A stretch of 47,628 nt of DNA, from the NCBI GenBank assembly GCA_002279935.1, contig NCCZ01000026.1, positions 1 to 47,628 of the forward strand. Reading direction: 5' to 3'. Made by a program: the position numbers and the translations under genes. The notes beneath the pieces were generated by a model. The model ran no database searches. It was not told the DNA's origin and saw nothing but the letters and a program-made list of their open reading frames with translations. Each line of letters starts with the position of its first letter. Positions within the stretch are counted from its first letter, which is position 1. Source of the stretch: Hyphomicrobium sp. 12-62-95 (lineage in GTDB: Bacteria; Pseudomonadota; Alphaproteobacteria; Rhizobiales; Hyphomicrobiaceae). This document shows, one piece after another, positions 16,101 to 23,048 of this stretch.

Positions 16101-16444
16101 GGTGACGCTTCGCTCGCGGCGGGGGCTGCGGCCGGAGCGGGCGTTGGCACGGCAGCCGGTGCAGGCGCTTGTGCGGTTTCGACCGGTGCGGCTGCGGGGG
16201 CTGGCGCGGGTTCAGCGGCGGCGGGAGCCGGGGCCGGTGCCGGCGCTGGTTCAGACGCTGGCGCAGGTGCTTCGGCGGTTTGCGTTGGAGCAGCGGGGGC
16301 GGGTTCTGCCGGGGACGCAGCAGGCGCATCGGCGGGCTTTGGTGCCTCAGCGGTCTTCTGCTCGTCGCCGCAGGCGCCGAGCGCAACGGCCGCACTCAGT
16401 GCGACTGCCAGGCTGGCGCGCCGCGCAAGGTGAGTATTCTTCAT
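15590..16444 (-). CDS. xoxG: Lipoprotein c-type cytochrome, methanol-metabolism type (XoxG), with Pro/Ala linker
   Basis: XoxG accepts electrons from XoxF. This 284-residue version starts MKNTHLARRASLAVALS and has a lipobox VALGAC with Cys25, so it should be lipid-anchored. Residues 27-121 are almost only Pro, Ala and Glu: a long tether. The cytochrome domain (about 122-284) has the family features DGSPTYNVERG, WMTYSGWRRYHAECHVCHGP with heme site Cys194-X2-Cys197-His198, SFAPALHDSLKTM, DDLYVYLKARATDALPGGR and a terminal KSCLGD. Between MDYAKFLQVVASG and DDLYVYL I do not see the VMPxFG-like loop that usually carries the axial Met. A nearly identical but broken copy lies just upstream in the same orientation. 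Confidence 0.88.
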   Translation of the reverse strand: MKNTHLARRASLAVALSAAVALGACGDEQKTAEAPKPADAPAASPAEPAPAAPTQTAEAPAPASEPAPAPAPAPAAAEPAPAPAAAPVETAQAPAPAAVPTPAPAAAPAASEASPAPAEAPPIPTAMTEGATSPLPDPALHKSAQEGKKWEAGRWVLPDGSPTYNVERGATNTDQVVKVDWMTYSGWRRYHAECHVCHGPNAEGSSFAPALHDSLKTMDYAKFLQVVASGQIRDVAGTKYIVDDLYVYLKARATDALPGGRISADQRADKPKEAVEAEKSCLGD

Positions 16445-16585
16445 TTCGGTGCTTGCTCCCTTCATGGCCCGCCGCTGTCCGGCGTGGCAATTGTTGGGAT
16501 AATATGGCTTGAAAATCGTGGATTGAAATAGTCCGGCTCGTGTTTTTTCGAAGTTTGGAAACGAGCGTGTGGCGATTTTTACGCG

Positions 16586-16620
16586 AAAGCGGCGGCACCC
16601 GATAAGGATGCCGCCGCTTT
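16586..16620 (-). terminator. Hairpin between the two cytochrome copies
   Basis: A perfect 12-bp stem, AAAGCGGCGGCA / TGCCGCCGCTTT, with an 11-base loop lies 23 bases downstream of the broken copy. The stem ends in TTT on either strand, so it can act as a weak terminator or an RNA-stabilising element ahead of the intact xoxG. Confidence 0.65.
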
Positions 16621-16643
16621 GATGTCGGCAGAGTTGGTAAACG

Positions 16644-17078
16644 TTAGTCGCCCAAGCAGGATTTCTCGGCTTCGACGGCTTCCTTGGGCTTGTCGGCGCG
16701 CTGGTCGGCGCTGATGCGGCCGCCTGGGAGCGCATCCGTCGCGCGGGCCTTCAGATAAACGTACAGGTCATCCACGTCAGCGAGTCGTGCAGCGCAGGAG
16801 CGAACGACGAACCTTCCGCGTTCGGGCCGTGGCAGACGTGACACTCGGCGTGATACCGGCGCCAGCCCGAATAGGTCATCCAGTCGACCTTCACGACCTG
16901 GTCCGTGTTCGTCGCGCCGCGCTCGACATTATACGTCGGCGAGCCATCGGGGAGAACCCAGCGGCCGGCTTCCCACTTTTTGCCCTCTTGAGCGGCCTTG
17001 TGCAGCGCCGGGTCGGGCAACGCGCTCGTGGCCCCTTCGGTCATGGCCGTCGGAATCGGAGGCGCCTCAGCAGGCGCA
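16644..17078 (-). repeat. Copy 2 of the tandem cytochrome-gene duplication
   Basis: 435 bp aligned with 15590-16100; exactly 76 bp shorter. Homology ends at the coding position where copy 1 enters its Pro/Ala linker, so the N-terminal export signals of the two copies are unrelated. Confidence 0.9.
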
Positions 17079-17161
17079 TCGGCAAAGGCGGCACCGGCAG
17101 ACAACGTCATCACGCCTGCAGCGATCATTCCAAACCCAAGGCTCTTCACTCGTTTCCCCAT
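16644..17161 (-). pseudogene. Second XoxG-like cytochrome copy, frameshifted by a 76-bp deletion
   Basis: From ATG 17161 this copy has an ordinary Sec signal (MGKRVKSLGFGMIAAGVMTL, cleavage near AAFA) and no lipobox or Pro/Ala linker, then DAPAEAPPIPTAMTEGATS and the same domain with WRRYHAECHVCHGP. After SFAPALHDSL, 76 bp present in copy 1 are absent at the junction near 16775/16776 (copy 1 positions 15723-15798). The frame shifts and stops at 16751 after about 136 residues. The original frame resumes downstream with DDLYVYLKARATDALPGG and ends KSCLGD at 16644. The heme motif survives, the C-terminal helix does not. Either a decayed soluble isoform or an assembly error in a repeat. Confidence 0.85.
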
Positions 17162-17382
17162 TTTTTCTCGATCGAATGCGATCGGTTGTGAACCTCTGAG
17201 AAAGGCCTGTTTTGTAACGGGTTCTCAGAGCGCTTTGCTTGCCAAACCCTGCGTACAGGGTTGAGCCCACTGATACATCGGCGGGCGGCGCCCACTCCAG
17301 TGCCGATACCGCAGTTTGCAAGCCGTGCGACAATACGCACGGAGACTTATATGAGCGACATGCGCCCGGCGCTTAACAAGAA

Positions 17383-17409
17383 GGCCGGCGCGGTGTTCCC
17401 GCGCCGGCC
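17383..17409 (-). terminator. Hairpin downstream of xoxF
   Basis: A perfect 11-bp stem, GGCCGGCGCGG / CCGCGCCGGCC, with loop TGTTC, 27 bases after the xoxF stop; the minus-strand continuation is TTCTTGTT. It may attenuate transcription so that xoxF is made in excess over the cytochrome genes. Confidence 0.7.
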
Positions 17410-17435
17410 CCCTATGTCAAGTCAACTTCTACCGA

Positions 17436-19256
17436 TTAGGGCAGCGAGTAGACCGTGAGCGTGCCACCAAGGTCGGTGTAGGACTTCAGACCGGCGTAGT
17501 TGCCGACTGCGCCCAGACCATCCGTCGGCTTGTCGAGGCCAGCGGCGAGACCGATGCCAGCCCAGCCACCGACGCCCGAGTAGAGGCCGATGTACTGCTT
17601 GCCACCAATGGCGTAGCTGAACACGTTACCGATCGAGCCAGACGGCAGACGGTGCTTGTACAGCTCCTTGCCATCCTTCGCGTCGCGGCACTTCAGGAAG
17701 CCGTCCAGCGTACCGTGGCAGGCGAGGCCGCCAGCGGTCGTGAGGACGCCCGACCAGACCGAGAAGGGCTCGTCATGCTGGTGAACGATCTTGCCAGCAG
17801 CGCCATCCCAGATCGTGAAGTGACCCGTGTTCGTCTTGCCTTCCGGCGGGAACATGGAGAGCGTGGCGCCCACGTAGGGCTGACCAGGCGTATACGAAAC
17901 CTTGAAGGGTTCGTAGTCCATGCACACGTTGTTGACGGGAATGTAGAACAGGTTCGTCTGCGGAGAGTACGCAGCCGGCTGCTGGTCCTTGAAGCCAAGG
18001 GCAGCGGGACAGATGTTCTTCGTGTTCACGTCAGCGCCCTGAACGAACGTCGACTTAGCGTCGAGAACGAGGGGACGGCCGTAGGTCGGCGAAGACTTGT
18101 CGAGGTCAACCTTCGAAGCCCAGTTCAGGTCTTCGTCGTAGGGCTGGGCAACCAGCGGCTCGCCGGTGAGGCGATCGAGGGTGTAGCCGAAGCCGTTACG
18201 GTCGAAGTGCGTCAGAACCTTGCGGTCTGCGCCACCGATCTTCTGGGTGGTCAGGATCGACTCGTTCACGCCGTCATAGTCCCACTCATCGAACGGGGTC
18301 ATCTGGTATGCCCAGGCGGCCACGCCGGTGTCAGGGTTACGAGCGAACAATGTCATCGACCACTTCTGGTCAATGCGCTTGCCGTCCGGTCCGGCGCGCT
18401 GTGCCGGGTTCCAGGTCGAGGGGTTACCAGTGCCGTAGTAGAAGAGGTTGGCTTCCGCGTCGTACGAGTAGAAGCCCCAGGTCGAGCCGCCACCGATCTT
18501 CCACTGGTCGCCAGTCCACGTCTTGAGCGACGAGTCCTTGCCGACCGGCTTGCCGAGCGACAGGGTCTTTTCCGGGTCGACGAGGATGTCGGCATCCGGG
18601 CCCATCGAGTAGGCGCGCCAGAGCTTCTTACCATCGGCGAGCGAGTAAGCCGTCACGTGGCAGCGAACGCCGAACTCAGCGCCCGAGGTACCCATCACGA
18701 CCTTGTCGCCCATGATGAGAACGTTGCCGGTATAGGTTTCACCCTTCTTGGGATCGCCGTTGACCTGCTTCCACTTTTCCTTGCCGGTCTTCGCGTCGAG
18801 CGCGACGATCGTCGTGTCGGCGAGGCCCATGATCAGCGTGTCGCCAGCGATGGTCGGACCGCGGTTCACAGTATCGCAGCACATCACGGGGATGACCGAC
18901 GGGTCCTGTTTGGGCTCGTACTTCCAGAGGATCTTCGGCTCAACCGGGTTTTCCAGGCTCAGCTTGAAGACTTTGTTCGGGAACGCCGAGTGGACGTACA
19001 TCTCGTTGCCGATCACCAGCGGCGAGCCCTCGTGACCGCGCAGAACGCCGGTCGAGAACTGCCAAGCGACCTTCAAGTCCTTGACGTTCGATGTGTTGAT
19101 CTGGTCAAGACGAGAGTAACGCCAACCCTCGTAGTTGCCCATCTGGACAGCCCAGTTGTTCGGATCTGCGATCGCCTTCTTGACGTCGTCGTTCGCCAAA
19201 ACTGGCGAAGCCGCCGCCGAGGCGAGCAGACCAATAGCGAGTGCACTTTTGCGCAT
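17436..19256 (-). CDS. xoxF: Lanthanide-dependent methanol dehydrogenase, PQQ-containing
   Basis: XoxF oxidises methanol in the periplasm using PQQ and a light lanthanide. The 606-residue protein has a Sec signal ending VLA (residue 21), then the eight-bladed propeller with tryptophan-docking repeats. Key residues are visible: vicinal Cys126-Cys127 (VMCCDTVNRG), Glu194 (SGAEFG), Asn278 (GTGNPS) and Asp326 with the extra Asp328 in DEWDYDGVNE. The second Asp is the lanthanide hallmark absent from MxaF. ATG 19256 follows GGAGGAAGCGCG, so the frame running up to 19415 is not used. No mxaF or mxaI is in this window. The neighbours (cytochrome, xoxJ) form the usual xoxFGJ set. Confidence 0.98.
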   Translation of the reverse strand: MRKSALAIGLLASAAASPVLANDDVKKAIADPNNWAVQMGNYEGWRYSRLDQINTSNVKDLKVAWQFSTGVLRGHEGSPLVIGNEMYVHSAFPNKVFKLSLENPVEPKILWKYEPKQDPSVIPVMCCDTVNRGPTIAGDTLIMGLADTTIVALDAKTGKEKWKQVNGDPKKGETYTGNVLIMGDKVVMGTSGAEFGVRCHVTAYSLADGKKLWRAYSMGPDADILVDPEKTLSLGKPVGKDSSLKTWTGDQWKIGGGSTWGFYSYDAEANLFYYGTGNPSTWNPAQRAGPDGKRIDQKWSMTLFARNPDTGVAAWAYQMTPFDEWDYDGVNESILTTQKIGGADRKVLTHFDRNGFGYTLDRLTGEPLVAQPYDEDLNWASKVDLDKSSPTYGRPLVLDAKSTFVQGADVNTKNICPAALGFKDQQPAAYSPQTNLFYIPVNNVCMDYEPFKVSYTPGQPYVGATLSMFPPEGKTNTGHFTIWDGAAGKIVHQHDEPFSVWSGVLTTAGGLACHGTLDGFLKCRDAKDGKELYKHRLPSGSIGNVFSYAIGGKQYIGLYSGVGGWAGIGLAAGLDKPTDGLGAVGNYAGLKSYTDLGGTLTVYSLP

Positions 19257-19835
19257 CGCGCTTCCTCCTTGAGGTTCTTGCCACGCTTGCATGATGATCA
19301 GCCTCGGTTTGCTCCGTGCTGGCTGCCGGCCGGGATTATTCCCCTTGTCCGGTTCCTGCATTGACGGGAGACGCTCCTCCGAACGCTCCCACCGGGTCTC
19401 ATCACCGCGCGGCATCTAGACACTTTGTCGTGAGGTCCGCAAGCCAATCCGTGAGGTCGCTTTTTATGTGACACCCCACCATTCTCGGGCCGGGCTACTT
19501 TTCTATTCGTATTTTCATGCCGTTACGATCTGCGGTCCGCTCATGCTGCAGTGCACGTAAAGTTGAAACACGTTCGCCGCAGGCATTTTGGCTATTGATC
19601 TTGTATTTTAAATGTGAATAATGCTTCCCCCTCTAGACTGCAAAACCTGCTCAGATGGCGGCAAGTGCTCAATATATTTCATATTGTATTCAATCGCTTG
19701 CGATGCCTTGCCGGAGCATATTTCGCATGTTTCCCGGACGATCCCGAAGATATGCGGGAGATTCTGGAATTGTCGCGCCAGGGCCCGCATATATAGCTGG
19801 AGGCCATGTCGGCCCTCGAAAACTCAGGTGTGCTG
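19257..19835. promoter_or_regulatory. Divergent regulatory region of xoxF and the metallohydrolase gene
   Basis: 579 bases without a convincing gene; several short frames here are not supported. The part from about 19480 to 19760 is visibly AT-richer than the surroundings. It holds CAATAT...ATATTG (19670-19686) and an imperfect inverted repeat GCATATTTCG / CGAAGATATGC (19716-19755), candidates for operator sites. The xoxF leader (19257 to the unknown start point) is purine-rich at the ribosome site. Given XoxF, metal- or methanol-responsive control is expected, but no known regulator motif is recognised. Confidence 0.5.
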
Positions 19836-20777
19836 ATGACTGTGAACCGCCGGACGTGCCTTGCTGCTGGCCTCGCTCTGGCCGCCACGCCGATCCTGCG
19901 CGTTGTGCCCGCTGGAGCAGCGGGCGGTTTCGCGGTCGAGGTGGCGCCAGGGGTTTTCGTACACCGGGGCCAGCACGCGGTGTTCACGCCTGCCAATCAG
20001 GGCGACATTTCCAACCCGGGATTCGTTGTTGGACGGGACGCGGTTGCCATCATCGACACGGGCGGATCGCCGATCGTCGGACGCGCGCTCAAAGCGGCTG
20101 TGACGGCGGTTACAGACAAGCCCATCAGGTACGTGATCAACACACACATGCATCCAGATCATGTTTTCGGAAATGTCGCGTTTGCTGCGGAAGGCGTGAC
20201 GTTCGTGGGGCATCACAAGATGGAGCGCGGATTGCTGGCGCGGGCGGACCGCTATCTTGCGATCAACAAGGACCTGTTGGGCGCGGCGGCGTTTGAAGGA
20301 ACGAAGATCGTAACGCCGACGATGAAAGTCGCCGCGACCGAGACGCTGGATTTGGGTGGACGGACGCTGGAACTCACCGCGCAACCGACGGCGCATACGG
20401 ACAACGATCTGACAGTCACCGACAGCGCGACTGGAACGGTCTTCATGGGCGATCTGCTGTTTGTGGAGCACATTCCAACCATCGACGGGTCGATCAAAGG
20501 CTGGATGGCGCTGCTGGACCGGTTTGGTCAAAACCCGCCGGCGCGGGTGGTGCCGGGGCATGGACCGGCCGCGCTGACCTGGGCGGACGCAGCGAACCCC
20601 CTACAGCGGTACCTCACGACGGTGGCGACCGACGTGCGGGCGCTGATCAAGCAGGGACGGACGTTGGCGGAAGCGACGGAAAGTGCAGGGGCCACGGAAA
20701 AAGGTGCATGGCAGCTGTTTGACGAGTATCATAAGCGCAATGTTTCGGCGGCCTTTGCTGAGTTGGAGTGGGAGTAG
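19836..20777 (+). CDS. Quinoprotein relay system zinc metallohydrolase (metallo-beta-lactamase fold)
   Basis: The 313-residue exported protein starts MTVNRRTCLAAGLALAATP, a twin-arginine-like signal ending near AGAAG. The zinc site is THMHPDHVFGN (His104, His106, Asp108, His109), with later ligands in PTAHTDNDL and VVPGHGPAAL. It is related to SoxH and to the hydrolases that accompany PQQ dehydrogenases. Its partner, a SoxYZ-like carrier, follows at once. ATG 19836 was preferred because AGGTG stands five bases ahead; ATG 19806 is also in frame but its GGAGG is only two bases away. The substrate is unknown; a thiol-bound group on the carrier is a reasonable guess. Confidence 0.88.
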   Translation: MTVNRRTCLAAGLALAATPILRVVPAGAAGGFAVEVAPGVFVHRGQHAVFTPANQGDISNPGFVVGRDAVAIIDTGGSPIVGRALKAAVTAVTDKPIRYVINTHMHPDHVFGNVAFAAEGVTFVGHHKMERGLLARADRYLAINKDLLGAAAFEGTKIVTPTMKVAATETLDLGGRTLELTAQPTAHTDNDLTVTDSATGTVFMGDLLFVEHIPTIDGSIKGWMALLDRFGQNPPARVVPGHGPAALTWADAANPLQRYLTTVATDVRALIKQGRTLAEATESAGATEKGAWQLFDEYHKRNVSAAFAELEWE

Positions 20778-20841
20778 GACCGCCAGTCTTTCCGATCAAG
20801 ACCGACAAAAATAGCGACAAAAGTCGTCTGGAGAACCCGAG

Positions 20842-21687
20842 ATGCAAGCCCATCGCCTCACCTGGAAAGCCTCATTTGCAGCGGCGGCACTCGCCTTCGT
20901 TGCTGTAGGAGCGGCGCCTGTGACTGCCGCCGAGCCGGCATCGGGGAACGCGCTGATCGAAGCGGATCTGTGGCCCACGCTGCAGAAAGATATCTTCGGT
21001 GCCAAAGTGCCGGCGGAAAATGCTTCCGTGGTGACGATCGAAGCGCCGCCGCGCGCAGACGATGCCGCGCTCGTGCCCGTCACGGTGCGCATCCCCGCGG
21101 ACGCCGCCAAACGGGTCACCCGGATGACGCTGATCGTGGATAAGAACCCGGCACCGGTTGTGGCGGAGTTCGCCTATGGGCCGGCGGCGGGTGAGGGCGA
21201 GCGGATACTGTCGACGCGGGTACGCGTGGACATGTATTCCAACGTGCGGGCGGTTGTTGAAACCGACGACGGCAAATTGCACATGGCGACGAAGTTCGTG
21301 AAGGCAGCTGGAGGCTGCTCGGCACCGGCGCTCAAGGATACGGATGCGGCGCTGGCCGATGCCGGTCGCATGATCGTGAAGACGCTGGAGCCGACGGATG
21401 CCAAAGCCGGACTGCGCCAGGGCCAGCTGATGATCAAGCATCCGCAGTATTCGGGTCTTCAGCTCAATCAGGCGACGGGGTTCTACATTCCGGCGCGGTT
21501 CGTGCGCGAGATCGATGTGAAGCGCGGCAACGATCTCGTTTTTAAGATGACAGGCGGTATCTCGATTTCCGAAGACCCCAACTTCCGCTTCACGTATGCC
21601 GCTGGCAGCGACGAAACACTGGACGTGACGGCGACGGACACGGAAGGCCGCGTTTTCACCGGCCGCACGGGGCCGAAGGGTTCGTAG
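20842..21687 (+). CDS. Quinoprotein dehydrogenase-associated SoxYZ-like carrier
   Basis: The 281-residue exported protein fuses a SoxY-like domain (about 32-175) and a SoxZ-like domain (about 185-281, PQYSGLQLNQATGFYIPARF). In Sox systems a Cys near the SoxY C-terminus carries the substrate; here it is Cys159 in VKAAGGCSAPAL. The start ATG 20842 follows CTGGAGAACCCGAG. It lies 64 bases downstream of the metallohydrolase and ends at a bidirectional terminator. The pair probably handles a covalently bound intermediate in the periplasm connected to PQQ-enzyme function; the chemistry is not known. Confidence 0.9.
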   Translation: MQAHRLTWKASFAAAALAFVAVGAAPVTAAEPASGNALIEADLWPTLQKDIFGAKVPAENASVVTIEAPPRADDAALVPVTVRIPADAAKRVTRMTLIVDKNPAPVVAEFAYGPAAGEGERILSTRVRVDMYSNVRAVVETDDGKLHMATKFVKAAGGCSAPALKDTDAALADAGRMIVKTLEPTDAKAGLRQGQLMIKHPQYSGLQLNQATGFYIPARFVREIDVKRGNDLVFKMTGGISISEDPNFRFTYAAGSDETLDVTATDTEGRVFTGRTGPKGS

Positions 21688-21708
21688 GCCAAGGGCGTAC
21701 TTAAAGCC

Positions 21709-21742
21709 AAAAAGGGCGCAGTCTCAGGACTGCGCCCTTTTT
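21709..21742. terminator. Bidirectional rho-independent terminator
   Basis: A perfect 15-bp stem AAAAAGGGCGCAGTC / GACTGCGCCCTTTTT with loop TCAG sits between two convergent genes. The A-run on one side and T-run on the other let it stop transcription from both directions. Confidence 0.95.
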
Positions 21743-21764
21743 GGTTTTTGACGTCAAACTGTGG

Positions 21765-22130
21765 TCAGAAGCAGCGCAGTTCGCCTTCGATTTGCGCTTG
21801 CTTCAGCAGAGTAATGATCGCCTGGGCTTCGGGGCGATTAAACTGGGCCACGCTTTCGCCGCCGCGCTGGCGGATCGACATGATCGTCTCGGCTTGGCTG
21901 TAGGTTTCGAAGGGCAGAATGCTGGCGATCACGTCGATCGAACACGCACAACGCTCGAGCGCCAGACGCGTATTGCCGTTCACCTGCATGCAGCCGAAGA
22001 CGTAGTCGGCGCGGGTGAACGTCGGGTAATCGTTGGCGACGTCGGCATCGAGTTCCTGGGCTGCTGCGGCAGACATACAAAAGCCCAGTGCGGCGATGAC
22101 GGGAGCGGCGTGCCGGACAAGTTTGCGCAT
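21765..22130 (-). CDS. Small exported cysteine-containing protein of the xox region
   Basis: The 121-residue protein has a Sec signal (APVIAALGFCMSAAAA) and a mature part with YVFGCMQVNGNTRLALERC, then ACSIDVIASILPFETYSQAE and a terminal GELRCF. The mature Cys residues suggest disulfides. It is directly downstream (14 bases) of the exported-protein gene at 22145-22828 and probably co-transcribed. Similar small proteins accompany PQQ/methanol dehydrogenase genes; the function is unknown. Confidence 0.8.
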   Translation of the reverse strand: MRKLVRHAAPVIAALGFCMSAAAAQELDADVANDYPTFTRADYVFGCMQVNGNTRLALERCACSIDVIASILPFETYSQAETIMSIRQRGGESVAQFNRPEAQAIITLLKQAQIEGELRCF

Positions 22131-22144
22131 CGCGGGTACTCCCC

Positions 22145-22828
22145 TTACTTGGCTTCAACGAGCACGAGACGGTCCGAGAGCTTACCGGCTCCTGCCTGGG
22201 TGCTGAACATATCCGCATTGAGCTCGTAGAAGTAGCCGGGGATATCCTTACTCATCACGAACGAAAACTTGGAGTTCTCGTAGCCCTGCATCTTCTGCTT
22301 GTTGGGATCGTTAGCGAAGGGCTCGATGGTGACCTTTTTGGCGTCGATCGTCTTGCCGCCGAATTCGACCTTGACGTCTTCCAGTTTAGGTTTCTCGACG
22401 AAGGCTTCTTTCATGCGCCCCTTCAGGTAGGGCTGCTTGCCCCCGGCGACAGTGCGGTAGTTTTCGACGCACTTGTCGAGGAACCAAATGAAGACGGGGT
22501 TGATCGTCAGGCCGTCGTAGTTCTGCACGGGGCGCTGGCGGTCGCCGGTGAAGACCGTGACGTCGAGGATGCGCTGGCCTTCGGCGTTGACGTCTGTGAT
22601 TGAAATCTTGATGTCGTCGGTAAAGGCTTTGCCCATCAACTTCTCGTCGGACACCTTGTGCTCGAACTTATAGGCGACGGTGGTCCCTTTCTGGACGAGA
22701 TCGAGATGCCGGTTCTGGAAGATTAGATCGGCGGCCTCGTAATTCTCGGCGCGTGCCGACTCGACGGGATACGAAACTGCCAGGGACAGGGCGAGAGCGG
22801 GAATCAATCCACGCACAATGCGCAACAT
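22145..22828 (-). CDS. Exported protein of unknown function in the xox region
   Basis: The 227-residue protein has a signal peptide (GLIPALALSLAVSYPVESARA) and a beta-rich mature part: NRHLDLVQKGTTVAYKFEHK, then GQRILDVTVFTGDRQRPVQN and KFSFVMSKDIPGYFYELNAD. It carries a single mature Cys (FLDKCVENY). It heads a two-gene unit with the small cysteine protein. I do not recognise a characterised family; the location among quinoprotein accessory genes suggests a periplasmic role in XoxF maturation or metal supply. Confidence 0.8.
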   Translation of the reverse strand: MLRIVRGLIPALALSLAVSYPVESARAENYEAADLIFQNRHLDLVQKGTTVAYKFEHKVSDEKLMGKAFTDDIKISITDVNAEGQRILDVTVFTGDRQRPVQNYDGLTINPVFIWFLDKCVENYRTVAGGKQPYLKGRMKEAFVEKPKLEDVKVEFGGKTIDAKKVTIEPFANDPNKQKMQGYENSKFSFVMSKDIPGYFYELNADMFSTQAGAGKLSDRLVLVEAK

Positions 22829-22922
22829 TCTCGAATTCCTCCGTTGATCCCGCGGGCCTTTGTGGCGCTCGTCGTCAGCCTTGCGGCCAGCGCGGCGTGC
22901 CCTGCGGGTAAATCATAGCTCG

Positions 22923-22942
22923 TGGCACCCGGCCGGGTGCCA
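22923..22942. other. Perfect 20-bp palindrome upstream of the exported-protein gene
   Basis: TGGCACCCGG / CCGGGTGCCA, a gapless palindrome 95 bases before the start of the 22145-22828 gene. It could be an operator or form a cruciform or hairpin; there is no T-tract. No regulator is recognised for it. Confidence 0.6.
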
Positions 22943-23048
22943 TCCAAGCCGGAGCATTAGCAAATGCCCAGCGCGGCGGCAGGGTTAAATTCTCGAGATT
23001 GCGAAGATTTAAGGTTGGAGCCTTGGAAACGCTCACACCGCCAACGGG

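Noticed and set aside
16063..16400. Possible tandem DNA repeat or CRISPR-like region
   Set aside because: The repetitiveness is explained by codons for the Pro/Ala linker of the cytochrome; no regular spacers.
16751..17161. Programmed ribosomal frameshift in the second cytochrome copy
   Set aside because: Alignment with copy 1 shows 76 bp missing, not a slippery site; a simple shift could not restore the lost residues.
17652..19364. 570-codon open frame antisense to xoxF
   Set aside because: It is Arg/Val/Leu-rich with no family motif, covers a certain gene on the other strand, and arises from GC-rich third positions.
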